In this document: in pieces, positions 28,901 through 36,139 of the stretch
How the letters are laid out: each line of letters starts with the position of its first letter
Position numbering within the stretch: position 1 is the first letter of the stretch
NCBI RefSeq assembly: GCF_005145045.1
Contig: NZ_CP039691.1
Coordinates: forward strand, 262,001-326,000
DNA length: 64,000 nucleotides
Direction of reading: 5' to 3'
Source of the DNA: Agrobacterium larrymoorei
Lineage (GTDB): Bacteria > Pseudomonadota > Alphaproteobacteria > Rhizobiales > Rhizobiaceae
Program-made: the position numbers and the translations under genes
Notes under the pieces: generated by a model
What the model was told of the DNA's origin: nothing
The model's input: only the letters and a program-made list of their open reading frames with translations
The model's database searches: none

Positions 28901-29301
28901 TGGACACGACCGATCCGGCGCGTCCGCGTGCCCGCTCCATCGCGCAGGCGATTACCCGAATTGTGCGTGCTCGCGCCGTCAACCCACGCTTTATCGCGGG
29001 GCAGATGCGTCATGGTCCGCGTGGTGCCGCCGAATTTGCCGAGACAGTCGACCGCCTCATCGGATTTGCCGAAACGACGCATGCCGTTTCCTCCTCTTTG
29101 ATCGAGGCGCTTTACGACGCCTATTTCGGCAATGAAGAGGTCCGCGATTTCATTCTGAGGGAGAACCCCAAGGCAGCAGAAGTCATGGCGCAGCGCTTCC
29201 TTTCCGCGCGCCGCCGCAATCTCTGGCACAGCCGCCGCAATGCGGTGGATGCGGAACTGGAAATGCTGATCTCACCGAAATCCGAAAGGGCTTCGGCATG
29301 A
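25957..29301 (+). CDS. cobN: Cobaltochelatase subunit CobN
   Basis: The large subunit of aerobic ATP-dependent cobaltochelatase, which inserts Co2+ into hydrogenobyrinic acid a,c-diamide with CobS and CobT. The protein has 1114 residues. Diagnostic CobN blocks are IIHVGAHGTLEWLPGKTVAL near residue 530, GEAAVAKRRIAAVTIGH, PTPTAFELGRMAGEEV, VDVTFRISGLFRDMFP and the C-terminal RHGPRGAAEFAETVDRL. It is somewhat shorter than the roughly 1270 residues of the classical enzyme, but both ends look natural. It lies six bases after cobW and overlaps cobG by four bases (ATGA). Confidence 0.93.
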   Translation: MHILATTSSSLDDLIEPVDLNQPRADVVVLSFSSSDLAGLRRVWPEDGVVSLSSANLSELRHPMSVDLWIEKTAEHAKLILIRILGGADRWRYGVDQLERMARRRRIKLVLLPGECSERDEKLEAASTVDYRTLTSILSFFREGGPRNMWFLSEGLAAFVKQGVWPEVSPEPLPKAGIYLPGQGVVDLENALQAHAPDAPRLPILFYRSMLLAADVAPIGALFDALAARGCAPLPIFVSGLKDGDAISFLEDTLSPLKPDAIIAATAFASQTDDDGQTLFDRLGVPVFQVIMATTRRDGWAENSRGLNPSDLAMHVVLPELDGRILAGAISFKQADLDGRRELTNAPEPDRIAQVANRIAAFLRLKRAAVAERRIVILMPDYPGAAPGRTGYAVGLDVPQSVLEMLCDLRDAGYVLQNIPATARELLDRIEGETAKLDVGRYREFLASLPAEVRAALDGTWGDASEDEAVVDDEFCFRAACFGSVVVALAPDRGRQADRRVDYHDPSLPPRHALTAFGAWMRQDFEAHAIIHVGAHGTLEWLPGKTVALSENCFPEIVTGSLPVIYPFIVSNPGEAAVAKRRIAAVTIGHVPPVLVDAGLSPEQAALEQLVDEYAQADGLDRRRRDRLAKLIVEKAFETGLAADAGIGSDEDADSALTRIDAFLCDLKDFAIKDGQHVFGRCAADETDRLRKESAAQEKASLLSALNGLHIPPGPSGAPARGRLDVLPTGRNLYAADPRTMPTPTAFELGRMAGEEVLRHYLQSHGDWPRHMVFDLWGSASLRNGGEDVGQALHLMGARLIYDQATGRVNGIEVLPPAALGRPRVDVTFRISGLFRDMFPALIALLDAAARTIAARQEAPGDNPLAEETASLGRMPARIFGSAPGTYGAGIEEKLASGDWAEREDLGQTYLDTASHAFGGVDGLSIFSDAGFATQVEKAELLVHSGDDPGRDLLDGSSDVAFIGGFAAAKARLGQAADVVALDTTDPARPRARSIAQAITRIVRARAVNPRFIAGQMRHGPRGAAEFAETVDRLIGFAETTHAVSSSLIEALYDAYFGNEEVRDFILRENPKAAEVMAQRFLSARRRNLWHSRRNAVDAELEMLISPKSERASA

Positions 29302-30788
29302 CCGCCCTCCCAGATATCCAGCCCTTCTCGCGAAGAGGCGTCTGCCCGGCCCTTTCCGCACCGATGCAGACGGGTGACGGACTTCTGTCACGCGTTGCTT
29401 TCACCGACGATCTTTCTCCGAATGATTTGGTACGTCTCTGCGACCTTTCGCGCCACCATGGCAACGGGCTTGTGGATATTACCGCTCGTGGCAGCTTTCA
29501 GTTCCGCGGGCTGACGGCAGAGAGCGCTGTCGCGCTTGAACGCGACGTACTGGAGCTTGGTCTGCCGCTGAGGCAGGGGCTGGCGGTAGAGACGTCGCCG
29601 CTTGCCGGTGTGGACGGCAGTGAGATCGCCGATCCCCGCGTCATTATTCGCCAGATTTCCGAGAATACCATGGCGCTTCGCCTTCACGAGAGGCTGGCGG
29701 CCAAAATGTCGGTCATAGTGGATGGCGGCGGGCTTGTTCTGATGGGAGATTTGCTTGCGGATATCCGTTTGAAGGCAGTCACGCTGAATAGCGGTATCGT
29801 TTGGCAATTGATGCTGGGTGGAAGTGAAGGCAAGGCGTTGCTTGCAGGTGTCTTGCAGACGAAAAATGCTGCGGATTGCGTCGTTGAACTGCTCTCCCAC
29901 CTTGCTGATTTGGGGCCGGATGCGCGGGGGCGTGATCTGGATATCGATACGGTGCGGCAGGTCTGCGGGGCGCGCCTTGGCGTCGTTGGTGGGTTTGGCT
30001 TACCCCCCTCTGTCCCGCTGGACATCTCACCCTCAATGGGAGAGATCGACTCGCGACAACCTCTCGACCCCCTCAAGGGGTTTGAATTGGATGAGAAGCC
30101 TACGTCTTTTCAATCTCCCCCTTTGAGGGCAGGACAGAGGGGGGTAAACCACACCCACCAACGCAAACTTTGGCCTTTGAAATCGAATCTCTCCGTCGCC
30201 GTCATCGCACCCGCTTTCGGGCAAATCCCATCAGGTGCGCTTTCAGATCTTTGCAAAAGAGCGTCGGAACTGAACGTGAAATCCGTCCGTCCCGGTCCCC
30301 TGCACGCTCTCTATTTCCTTGGAACGGATGAGGTCTGCGACTCGCTTCTCGACTACGCGGAGAACGCCGGTTTCATCGTCAGCGATAACGACCCGCGAAC
30401 CTCGATTGCTGTCTGCTCCGGCTCGCCCGCCTGCGCATCCGCATTTGCCCCCGTGAGGGAACTAGCAGAATTTGCGGCCAAAGAATGCGTCCAGGTGCTG
30501 GACGGGTCTTTCACTCTGCATCTTTCCGGTTGCGGTAAAGGCTGCGCCCATCCTTCGCCTGCACTTTTAGCCTTTTCCGGCACGTCCGATGGGCTTGCCT
30601 TCGGCTATTGCGCCAAAGTTTCCGCCGTTCCGGACGGTGTTTTACCCTTTGCAGACCAAAAGGCCGCGCTTTCGCGACTTGCCCGCCTTTACGAAAAAGA
30701 ACATAAGCCCGGAGAAAATGCCCGCGCTCTTCTTTCCCGATTGGGGAAAGCAAGAATTGTCGAGGCTCTCCGACAGGATGAGAGATGA
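29298..30788 (+). CDS. cobG: Precorrin-3B synthase CobG, with repeat-derived internal insertion
   Basis: A 496-residue sulfite/nitrite-reductase-fold mono-oxygenase that makes precorrin-3B. The N-terminal half shows RRGVCPALSAPMQTGDGLL and DITARGSFQFRG. The C-terminal half shows CSGSPACASAF and LHLSGCGKGCAHP, whose cysteines bind the 4Fe-4S cluster. Between them, about residues 231-288 are low-similarity sequence (PPSVPLDISPSMGEID to SPPLRAGQRGVNHTH) encoded by a long DNA palindrome described separately. Without that segment the length is about 440, close to the usual size. The frame is intact throughout, so the enzyme may still work. It overlaps cobN and cobH by four bases each. Confidence 0.9.
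   Translation: MTALPDIQPFSRRGVCPALSAPMQTGDGLLSRVAFTDDLSPNDLVRLCDLSRHHGNGLVDITARGSFQFRGLTAESAVALERDVLELGLPLRQGLAVETSPLAGVDGSEIADPRVIIRQISENTMALRLHERLAAKMSVIVDGGGLVLMGDLLADIRLKAVTLNSGIVWQLMLGGSEGKALLAGVLQTKNAADCVVELLSHLADLGPDARGRDLDIDTVRQVCGARLGVVGGFGLPPSVPLDISPSMGEIDSRQPLDPLKGFELDEKPTSFQSPPLRAGQRGVNHTHQRKLWPLKSNLSVAVIAPAFGQIPSGALSDLCKRASELNVKSVRPGPLHALYFLGTDEVCDSLLDYAENAGFIVSDNDPRTSIAVCSGSPACASAFAPVRELAEFAAKECVQVLDGSFTLHLSGCGKGCAHPSPALLAFSGTSDGLAFGYCAKVSAVPDGVLPFADQKAALSRLARLYEKEHKPGENARALLSRLGKARIVEALRQDER
29988..30159. repeat. Rhizobial-type palindromic repeat inserted in cobG
   Basis: Outer arms 29988-30015 and 30132-30159 are reverse complements at 26 of 28 positions (cores ACCCCCCTCTGTCC / GGACAGAGGGGGGT). 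Inner arms 30030-30048 and 30111-30129 match at 16 of 19, and a CCCCTCAAGGGG hairpin lies in the middle. Elements with ACCCCCCTCTG and CATCTCCCCCTCAAGGGGG cores are frequent between genes in Rhizobium relatives. Here the element is read in frame as protein. Confidence 0.85.
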
Positions 30789-31417
30789 CGACTTACGACT
30801 ATATCCGCAATGGCGATGGGATCTATGAGCGTTCCTTTGCCATCATTCGTGAAGAGGCGGATCTGTCCGCCTTCACGCCCGAGCAGGCGGATGTCGCCAT
30901 CCGCATGATCCATGCCTGCGGACTGGTCGAGGCTGCCCAGCATTTTCGCTTCTCGCCGGATTTCGTCTCCGCAGCGCGCGGCGCTCTCGCCGCTGGGAAA
31001 CCGATCCTCTGCGATGCTGAAATGGTTGCACATGGTGTGACGCGGGCGCGACTGCCTGCGAACAATGCCGTCATCTGTACTTTGCGCGATCCGCGCACGC
31101 CCGAACTGGCGAAGGCGATAGGCAATACCCGCTCCGCTGCCGCGCTCGATCTGTGGGCGGAGCAGTTGGACGGTGCACTGGTTGCCATCGGCAATGCGCC
31201 GACTGCCCTCTTCTATCTGCTCGAAATGCTGGAAAAAGGCGCTCCCCGCCCTGCTGCCATCATCGGGATGCCGGTTGGTTTTGTTGGCGCCATGGAGTCC
31301 AAGGATGCGCTGGAGGAGAGCCTGCTCGGCATTCCCTACGCTATCGTAAAGGGCCGCATGGGTGGTTCCGCCATGACCGCAGCCGCCGTCAACGCCATTG
31401 CGAGGGCTGGCCTATGA
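30785..31417 (+). CDS. cobH: Precorrin-8X methylmutase CobH
   Basis: A 210-residue enzyme that moves the C-11 methyl to C-12, giving hydrogenobyrinic acid. It starts MTTYDYIRNGDGIYERSFAIIREE (typical CobH/CbiC) and has the catalytic histidine in IRMIHACGL, plus DAEMVAHGVTRARL, IGNAPTALFYLLEM and GMPVGFVGAMESK. Its ATG overlaps the cobG stop and its stop overlaps the cobI start (ATGA), so it is tightly coupled in the operon. Confidence 0.96.
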   Translation: MTTYDYIRNGDGIYERSFAIIREEADLSAFTPEQADVAIRMIHACGLVEAAQHFRFSPDFVSAARGALAAGKPILCDAEMVAHGVTRARLPANNAVICTLRDPRTPELAKAIGNTRSAAALDLWAEQLDGALVAIGNAPTALFYLLEMLEKGAPRPAAIIGMPVGFVGAMESKDALEESLLGIPYAIVKGRMGGSAMTAAAVNAIARAGL

Positions 31418-32193
31418 GTGCGGCGCTGTTCGATCCGACGCCGGAAAAGGCATTGAAGGGCAAGGTCATCGGCGTGGGCACAGGCCCGGGCGATCCAGAT
31501 CTTCTGACGCTAAAAGCCGTCCGCGCCATTGAGAATGCCGATGTCGTTGCGTTTTTCTGCAAGAGAGGCAGCAAGGGCAACGGGCGCGGTATCGTTGAAA
31601 GCTTTATCCGTCCCGGCACGTTGGAAATGCCGCTGGTCTACCCGGTCACCGTCGAGAGCGACAAGAATGGCGACGATTATCGCGGTGCGATTGCGGCCTT
31701 CTTCGATCAATCCGCGCGTGATATTGCCGTTCATCTGGACGCAGGCCGCACGGTTGCGGTGCTGTCGGAAGGCGATCCGCTGTTTTACGGTTCTTACATG
31801 CATCTGCATTTGCGGTTGGCGCCGAATTATCCGGCAGAAGTTGTTGCGGGCATCACAGCCATGTCCGGCTGCTGGTCCATGACCGGCATGCCGCTGGTGC
31901 AGGGCGATGACATATTGAGCGTTCTTCCGGGCACTTTGGACGAGGAGAAGCTTTTTCAGCGGCTGTCCGGTACGGATGGCGCTGTCATCATGAAGGTTGG
32001 TCGTAACCTGCCGAAAATCCGTCGCGCGCTGGAAAGAGCGGGCAAACTGGAAGGCGCTCTTTATGTGGAGCGCGGAACCATGGCGAACGGTCACGCAATA
32101 CGGCTGGTCGAGCGCGACGAGTTGCCTGCGCCCTATTTCTCGCTGGTTCTCGTACCCGGCTGGAAAGACCGACCGGCTGGAGACGCACGTTGA
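31414..32193 (+). CDS. cobI: Precorrin-2 C(20)-methyltransferase CobI
   Basis: A 259-residue SAM-dependent tetrapyrrole methylase. The N-terminal GVGTGPGDPDLLTLKAVRAI is the family signature. SEGDPLFYGSYMHLHLRL and VVAGITAMSGCWS form the precorrin- and SAM-binding core. The frame is open upstream through cobH, but ATG 31414, overlapping the cobH stop as ATGA and preceded by GAGGG, is the natural start. The stop overlaps the TTG of cobJ (TTGA). Confidence 0.96.
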   Translation: MSAALFDPTPEKALKGKVIGVGTGPGDPDLLTLKAVRAIENADVVAFFCKRGSKGNGRGIVESFIRPGTLEMPLVYPVTVESDKNGDDYRGAIAAFFDQSARDIAVHLDAGRTVAVLSEGDPLFYGSYMHLHLRLAPNYPAEVVAGITAMSGCWSMTGMPLVQGDDILSVLPGTLDEEKLFQRLSGTDGAVIMKVGRNLPKIRRALERAGKLEGALYVERGTMANGHAIRLVERDELPAPYFSLVLVPGWKDRPAGDAR

Positions 32194-32951
32194 GCGGTCG
32201 GCTGACTGTCGTTGGGCTAGGCCCCGGAAACCTCAACCAGATCACGCCAGAAGCTCTCGCAGCCGTGGCGGAGGCAGAGGATTTCTTCGGTTATATTCCC
32301 TATCTCGACCGGCTCACGCTTCGTGAAGACCAACGCCGTCACGCCTCGGATAATCGCGAGGAGATTTCCCGCGCAGAAGCAGCACTAACCATTGCGGCGG
32401 CGGGTGGCAAGGTTTGCGTGGTATCCGGCGGTGATCCCGGTGTTTTCGCCATGGCGGCGGCGGTTTGCGAGGCGATTGAAAACGGGCCAGAGGAATGGCG
32501 CGATATCGACTTTTCGGTCGTTCCCGGTGTCACCGCCATGCTGGCCGTTGCGGCAAAGGCTGGCGCGCCGCTTGGGCATGATTTCTGCGCAATCTCGCTC
32601 TCCGATAATCTGAAGCCATGGTCCCTGATCGAAAAGCGGTTGATTGCGGCGGCGGAAGCGGGTTTCGTCATGGCTTTCTATAACCCCGTCAGCAAGGCAC
32701 GCCCGCATCAGCTGGCAACAGCATTCGATGTGCTGCGGGCTCATCTTCCCGGAACCGTGCCGGTCATTTTCGGTCGTGCTGCTGGACGTGCCGATGAGCG
32801 CATGCGCGTCGTACCGCTGTCCGAGGCTTCGAGCAACATGGCCGATATGGCGACCTGCATTATCGTCGGCTCCACCGAGACACGCATCATCGAGCGTAAA
32901 GACAGGCAGCCTATCGTTTACTCGCCGCGATTTTCCAAAAGGGAAAGCTGA
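32190..32951 (+). CDS. cobJ: Precorrin-3B C(17)-methyltransferase CobJ
   Basis: A 253-residue tetrapyrrole methylase catalysing C-17 methylation and ring contraction. Motifs: LTVVGLGPGNLNQITPEAL, the YIPYLDRL segment typical of CobJ/CbiH, VSGGDPGVFAMA, and FYNPVSKARPHQL. The start is TTG 32190, overlapping the cobI stop. The last 34 bases overlap the 3' end of cobK on the opposite strand. Confidence 0.95.
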   Translation: MSGRLTVVGLGPGNLNQITPEALAAVAEAEDFFGYIPYLDRLTLREDQRRHASDNREEISRAEAALTIAAAGGKVCVVSGGDPGVFAMAAAVCEAIENGPEEWRDIDFSVVPGVTAMLAVAAKAGAPLGHDFCAISLSDNLKPWSLIEKRLIAAAEAGFVMAFYNPVSKARPHQLATAFDVLRAHLPGTVPVIFGRAAGRADERMRVVPLSEASSNMADMATCIIVGSTETRIIERKDRQPIVYSPRFSKRES

Positions 32952-33685
32952 TGGCGAATGGCGGCCAGCGCAGTTTCGATATCCGGCACCGTATCGCCAT
33001 CGCTAAGCGGCGGCCGGTCGATCATGATGACTGGAATGTGGAGCACACGCGCCGCCTCGATCTTGCCATAGGCTGCCTTGCCACCGGAGTTTTTCGACAC
33101 GATCACGTCGATGCCGTTGTCGTTGAGCATCGCGATTTCATCGTTGAGCGCAAAAGGCCCGCGCGCGGTGATGTATCGCGCCTGTGGCACCGAGAGCGGC
33201 GGCTCGACAGGGTCGACGCTGCGTATAAGATAAGCGTGTTGAGGGGCTGCCTCAAAAGGCAGAAGCTCCTGCCGACCAAGTGCGAGAAAAGCATTTTTGG
33301 GCTCGGCGCCGAGCGTAGAGACGGCATCCTCGACATCTGCGACGGCGTTCCAATTGTCGCCTTGTATGGGCACCCACGCAGGGCGCGCCAGCGTTACCAG
33401 CGGAACCCCGGCACTCTTCGCGGCGTGAACAGCATTAGCGGAAATTCGTGCCGCATAGGGATGGGTCGCGTCCACCAGCAGGTCGAAACCTTCCGAACGA
33501 AGGAAATTGGCAAGCCCCTCGGCGCCACCGAAACCGCCAATACGGACGGGAACGGGCTGCTCGACAGGATTTTTCGTGCGGCCCGCCATGGACAGCAAAA
33601 TCCTGTGGCCGGAATCTTTGACAAGCCGACCGGCCAGAATGCGGGCATCCGCCGTGCCGCCGAGAATGAGAATGGAGCGCGTCAT
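32918..33685 (-). CDS. cobK: Precorrin-6A reductase CobK
   Basis: A 255-residue NADPH-dependent precorrin-6A reductase. It begins MTRSILILGGTADARILA and has the blocks LLVDATHPYAARISANA, YLIRSVDPVEPP, ARGPFALNDEIAML and VSKNSGGKAAYGKIEAAR, all diagnostic of CobK/CbiJ. It is the only minus-strand gene inside the cobW-cobM run. Its start codon overlaps that of cobL in a CATG, and its 3' end overlaps cobJ by 34 bases. Upstream codons in the same frame lie antisense to cobL and are not part of the gene. Confidence 0.95.
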   Translation of the reverse strand: MTRSILILGGTADARILAGRLVKDSGHRILLSMAGRTKNPVEQPVPVRIGGFGGAEGLANFLRSEGFDLLVDATHPYAARISANAVHAAKSAGVPLVTLARPAWVPIQGDNWNAVADVEDAVSTLGAEPKNAFLALGRQELLPFEAAPQHAYLIRSVDPVEPPLSVPQARYITARGPFALNDEIAMLNDNGIDVIVSKNSGGKAAYGKIEAARVLHIPVIMIDRPPLSDGDTVPDIETALAAIRHQLSLLENRGE

Positions 33686-34949
33686 GGCTGTTGAATATGA
33701 CGGAACCTCCGGCTCCGCCACCGAAAATCGAGCGCCATGGCTTTCGATCGTTGGGATCGGTGAAGATGGTCTCGGTGGATTGGGAGAGAACGCGCGTCGC
33801 ACCATTGCAGAGGCCGAGGTCGTCTTTGGCGGCAAGCGCCATCTTGAGTTGGCTTCCTCCGCAATCGCGGGCGAGGCACGCGCCTGGCCGGTTCCGTTCG
33901 ATCCCAGCATGGCCGAGGTTGTTGCTCTGGCGGGCAGAAAAATCTCCGTTCTCGCTTCAGGCGATCCGTTTTTCTACGGCGTCGGGGTAACGCTACTGAG
34001 GCAGATCGATGCCAGGGAGGTTGTCACCTATCCCGCGCCGTCAGCTTTTTCGCTCGCTGCATCACGTCTCGGCTGGGCCTTGCAGACGGCGGAATGCGTA
34101 TCGCTTCATGGTCGTTCGATTGATCTCATCCGCCCACATCTGCATCCGGGTGCGCGGATCATCGCCTTGACCTCGGATGCAAATGCACCTTCTCTTATCG
34201 CCTCGCTGCTCGCCCAGACGGGTTTTGGCCACTCGGCTTTCACTCTGTTGGAAGCCATCGGCGGGAGCGGCGAAAGGCTGCGGAAGACGAGAGCGAGAGA
34301 GTTTGCCTTTTCCGATATCGATCCGCTCAACGTCATCGCCATCGAGGTGGTGGCAGATAAGAAGGCGCGCATTTTGCCCTTTTCCAGCGGGTTGGACGAT
34401 AGTCTCTTCGAGCACGACGGTCAGATCACCAAGCGGGAAATTCGAGCTATAACAATGTCCTCGCTGTCACCGCGATATGGTGAGTTGTTGTGGGACATCG
34501 GGGCGGGCTCCGGTTCTATTGGCATCGAATGGATGCTTTCTCACCCATCGCTGAATGCCATCGCAATCGAACAGAACCCGGAGCGGGCGGAGCGGGCCAT
34601 GCGCAATGCCGAAGCCTTCGGTGTTCCGGGGCTGGAGGTCGTTATCGGAACTGCGCCTCAGGCCTTCGAGGGGCTTTCGCAGCCTGACGCCATCTTCATC
34701 GGTGGCGGTGGCAGCGAGGAAGGTGTTCTCGATGGCGCTGTCGAGGCCCTGAAGCCGGGCGGACGGCTGGTCGCCAATGCCGTTACGCTGGAGATGGAAG
34801 CGATGCTGCTGGCAGCGCAGGCGCGGCTGGGCGGCTCGCTGATCAGGATCGACATCGCACGCGCCTCGCCTGTTGGGCAGATGCAGGGATGGCGTCCGGC
34901 CATGCCGGTCACGCAATGGACTTGGGTCAAGCCGAAGGACATGCCGTGA
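33684..34949 (+). CDS. cobL: Precorrin-6Y C5,15-methyltransferase (decarboxylating) CobL
   Basis: A 421-residue two-domain enzyme. The N-terminal tetrapyrrole methylase (CbiE-like) has WLSIVGIGEDGLGGL and LASGDPFFYGVG. The C-terminal CbiT-like SAM methyltransferase and decarboxylase has LLWDIGAGSGSIGIEWM near residue 272 and FIGGGGSEEGVLDGAVEAL. ATG 33684 has GGAG about eight bases upstream and shares CATG with divergent cobK. The stop overlaps the likely GTG start of cobE. Confidence 0.95.
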   Translation: MAVEYDGTSGSATENRAPWLSIVGIGEDGLGGLGENARRTIAEAEVVFGGKRHLELASSAIAGEARAWPVPFDPSMAEVVALAGRKISVLASGDPFFYGVGVTLLRQIDAREVVTYPAPSAFSLAASRLGWALQTAECVSLHGRSIDLIRPHLHPGARIIALTSDANAPSLIASLLAQTGFGHSAFTLLEAIGGSGERLRKTRAREFAFSDIDPLNVIAIEVVADKKARILPFSSGLDDSLFEHDGQITKREIRAITMSSLSPRYGELLWDIGAGSGSIGIEWMLSHPSLNAIAIEQNPERAERAMRNAEAFGVPGLEVVIGTAPQAFEGLSQPDAIFIGGGGSEEGVLDGAVEALKPGGRLVANAVTLEMEAMLLAAQARLGGSLIRIDIARASPVGQMQGWRPAMPVTQWTWVKPKDMP

Positions 34950-35323
34950 TCGTTGCCGGTATCGGGTGTCGAAGGGGTGTCGGTGCGAACGCAATCATCG
35001 CTGCGCTGGAGCAGGCTTCAAACGCGCATCAAATCAGCGTCGATTTCATCGCCACAGCCCCGATTAAGGCCGATGAACCGGGATTGCTGGAAGCAGCGAC
35101 GCGGCTTGGCATGGCTTTCGTGGTGGTCGCGCAGGTGGATTTCGAGGCTGCGAGCGGGCGCACGCTGACGCAATCTGCGGTGAGTTTGAACCATGCAGGT
35201 TCGCCAAGCGTCAGCGAAGCCTCCGCTCTGGCGGCGCTGGGTGAAAGTTCAAAGCTGATCGGCCCTCGTATGGTGATTGGCGATATTACGGTGGCCTTTG
35301 CCACCTCTGGAGACAAGGAATGA
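34946..35323 (+). CDS. cobE: Cobalamin biosynthesis protein CobE (CbiG C-terminal-like)
   Basis: A protein of about 125 residues. [24 protein letters not shown] at the N-terminus and ASALAALG near the C-terminus are the CobE / CbiG C-terminal domain pattern. CobE is required for aerobic corrin synthesis, but its exact reaction is unclear. GTG 34946 is chosen because it overlaps the cobL stop (GTGA) with GAAGGA just upstream. Longer starts at ATG 34889 or 34916 would overlap cobL much more. The stop overlaps the cobM ATG. Confidence 0.88.
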   Translation: MIVAGIGCRRGVGANAIIAALEQASNAHQISVDFIATAPIKADEPGLLEAATRLGMAFVVVAQVDFEAASGRTLTQSAVSLNHAGSPSVSEASALAALGESSKLIGPRMVIGDITVAFATSGDKE

Positions 35324-36084
35324 CGGTTCACTTCATTGGTGCTGGCCCCGGTGCCGCAGATCTCATCACGGTTCGCGGGCGCGATCTCATTGCCGCCTGC
35401 GCCGTATGCCTTTATGCCGGTTCTCTGGTGCCGAAAGCGCTTCTCGACTATTGCCCGCCCGGTGCGCGCATCGTCGATACGGCAGCTTTGTCGCTGGATG
35501 AGATCGAAGCCGAATTCGTAGCAGCTGCGCGCGACGGCAAGGATGTGGCACGGCTGCATTCCGGTGATCTTTCCGTCTGGAGCGCAATGGGCGAGCAGAT
35601 CCGCCGCTTGGAGCGCCTTGGTCTCGATTACACCGTTACTCCCGGCGTCCCTTCCTTCGCCGCCGCTGCCGCAACGCTGAGACGCGAGCTAACTGTGCCG
35701 GAAGTGGCACAAAGCCTTGTGCTGACACGTATTTCCGGGCGTGCTTCAAAAATGCCTGAGAGCGAGAATCTGAAGGCGTTCGGTGCAACGGGTGCGACGC
35801 TTGCCATTCACCTTGCCATTCACGCCATCGGTCAGGTCGTTGAAGATTTGATGCCGCTCTATGGTGATGATTGCCCTGTGGCCATCGTTGTGCGCGCATC
35901 ATGGCCGGAAGAGCGGGTCATCACTGGCACGCTTGGAACCATAGAGGGTCTGCTGGCAGCCGAACCGGTGGAGCGCACCGCGATGATTTTTGTCGGCAAG
36001 GGCCTCGCTTCTTCCGATTTTCGCGAAAGCGCGCTTTATAGCGCGGATTACGTTCGCAGATTCAGAAAGCCTTCGGCAGACTGA
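35320..36084 (+). CDS. cobM: Precorrin-4 C(11)-methyltransferase CobM
   Basis: A 254-residue tetrapyrrole methylase. It begins [20 protein letters not shown] and contains [38 protein letters not shown] and [15 protein letters not shown], all standard for CobM/CbiF. It methylates C-11 of precorrin-4. It is the last gene of the plus-strand cob run; the neighbour hydrolase converges on it after 55 bases, and no strong terminator is visible between them. Confidence 0.95.
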   Translation: MTVHFIGAGPGAADLITVRGRDLIAACAVCLYAGSLVPKALLDYCPPGARIVDTAALSLDEIEAEFVAAARDGKDVARLHSGDLSVWSAMGEQIRRLERLGLDYTVTPGVPSFAAAAATLRRELTVPEVAQSLVLTRISGRASKMPESENLKAFGATGATLAIHLAIHAIGQVVEDLMPLYGDDCPVAIVVRASWPEERVITGTLGTIEGLLAAEPVERTAMIFVGKGLASSDFRESALYSADYVRRFRKPSAD

Positions 36085-36139
36085 CGCTTGAACCGTGCTG
36101 TCGCGCAAGCCGTGGGCTTTGCGCGACGCGGCTTCTGCC

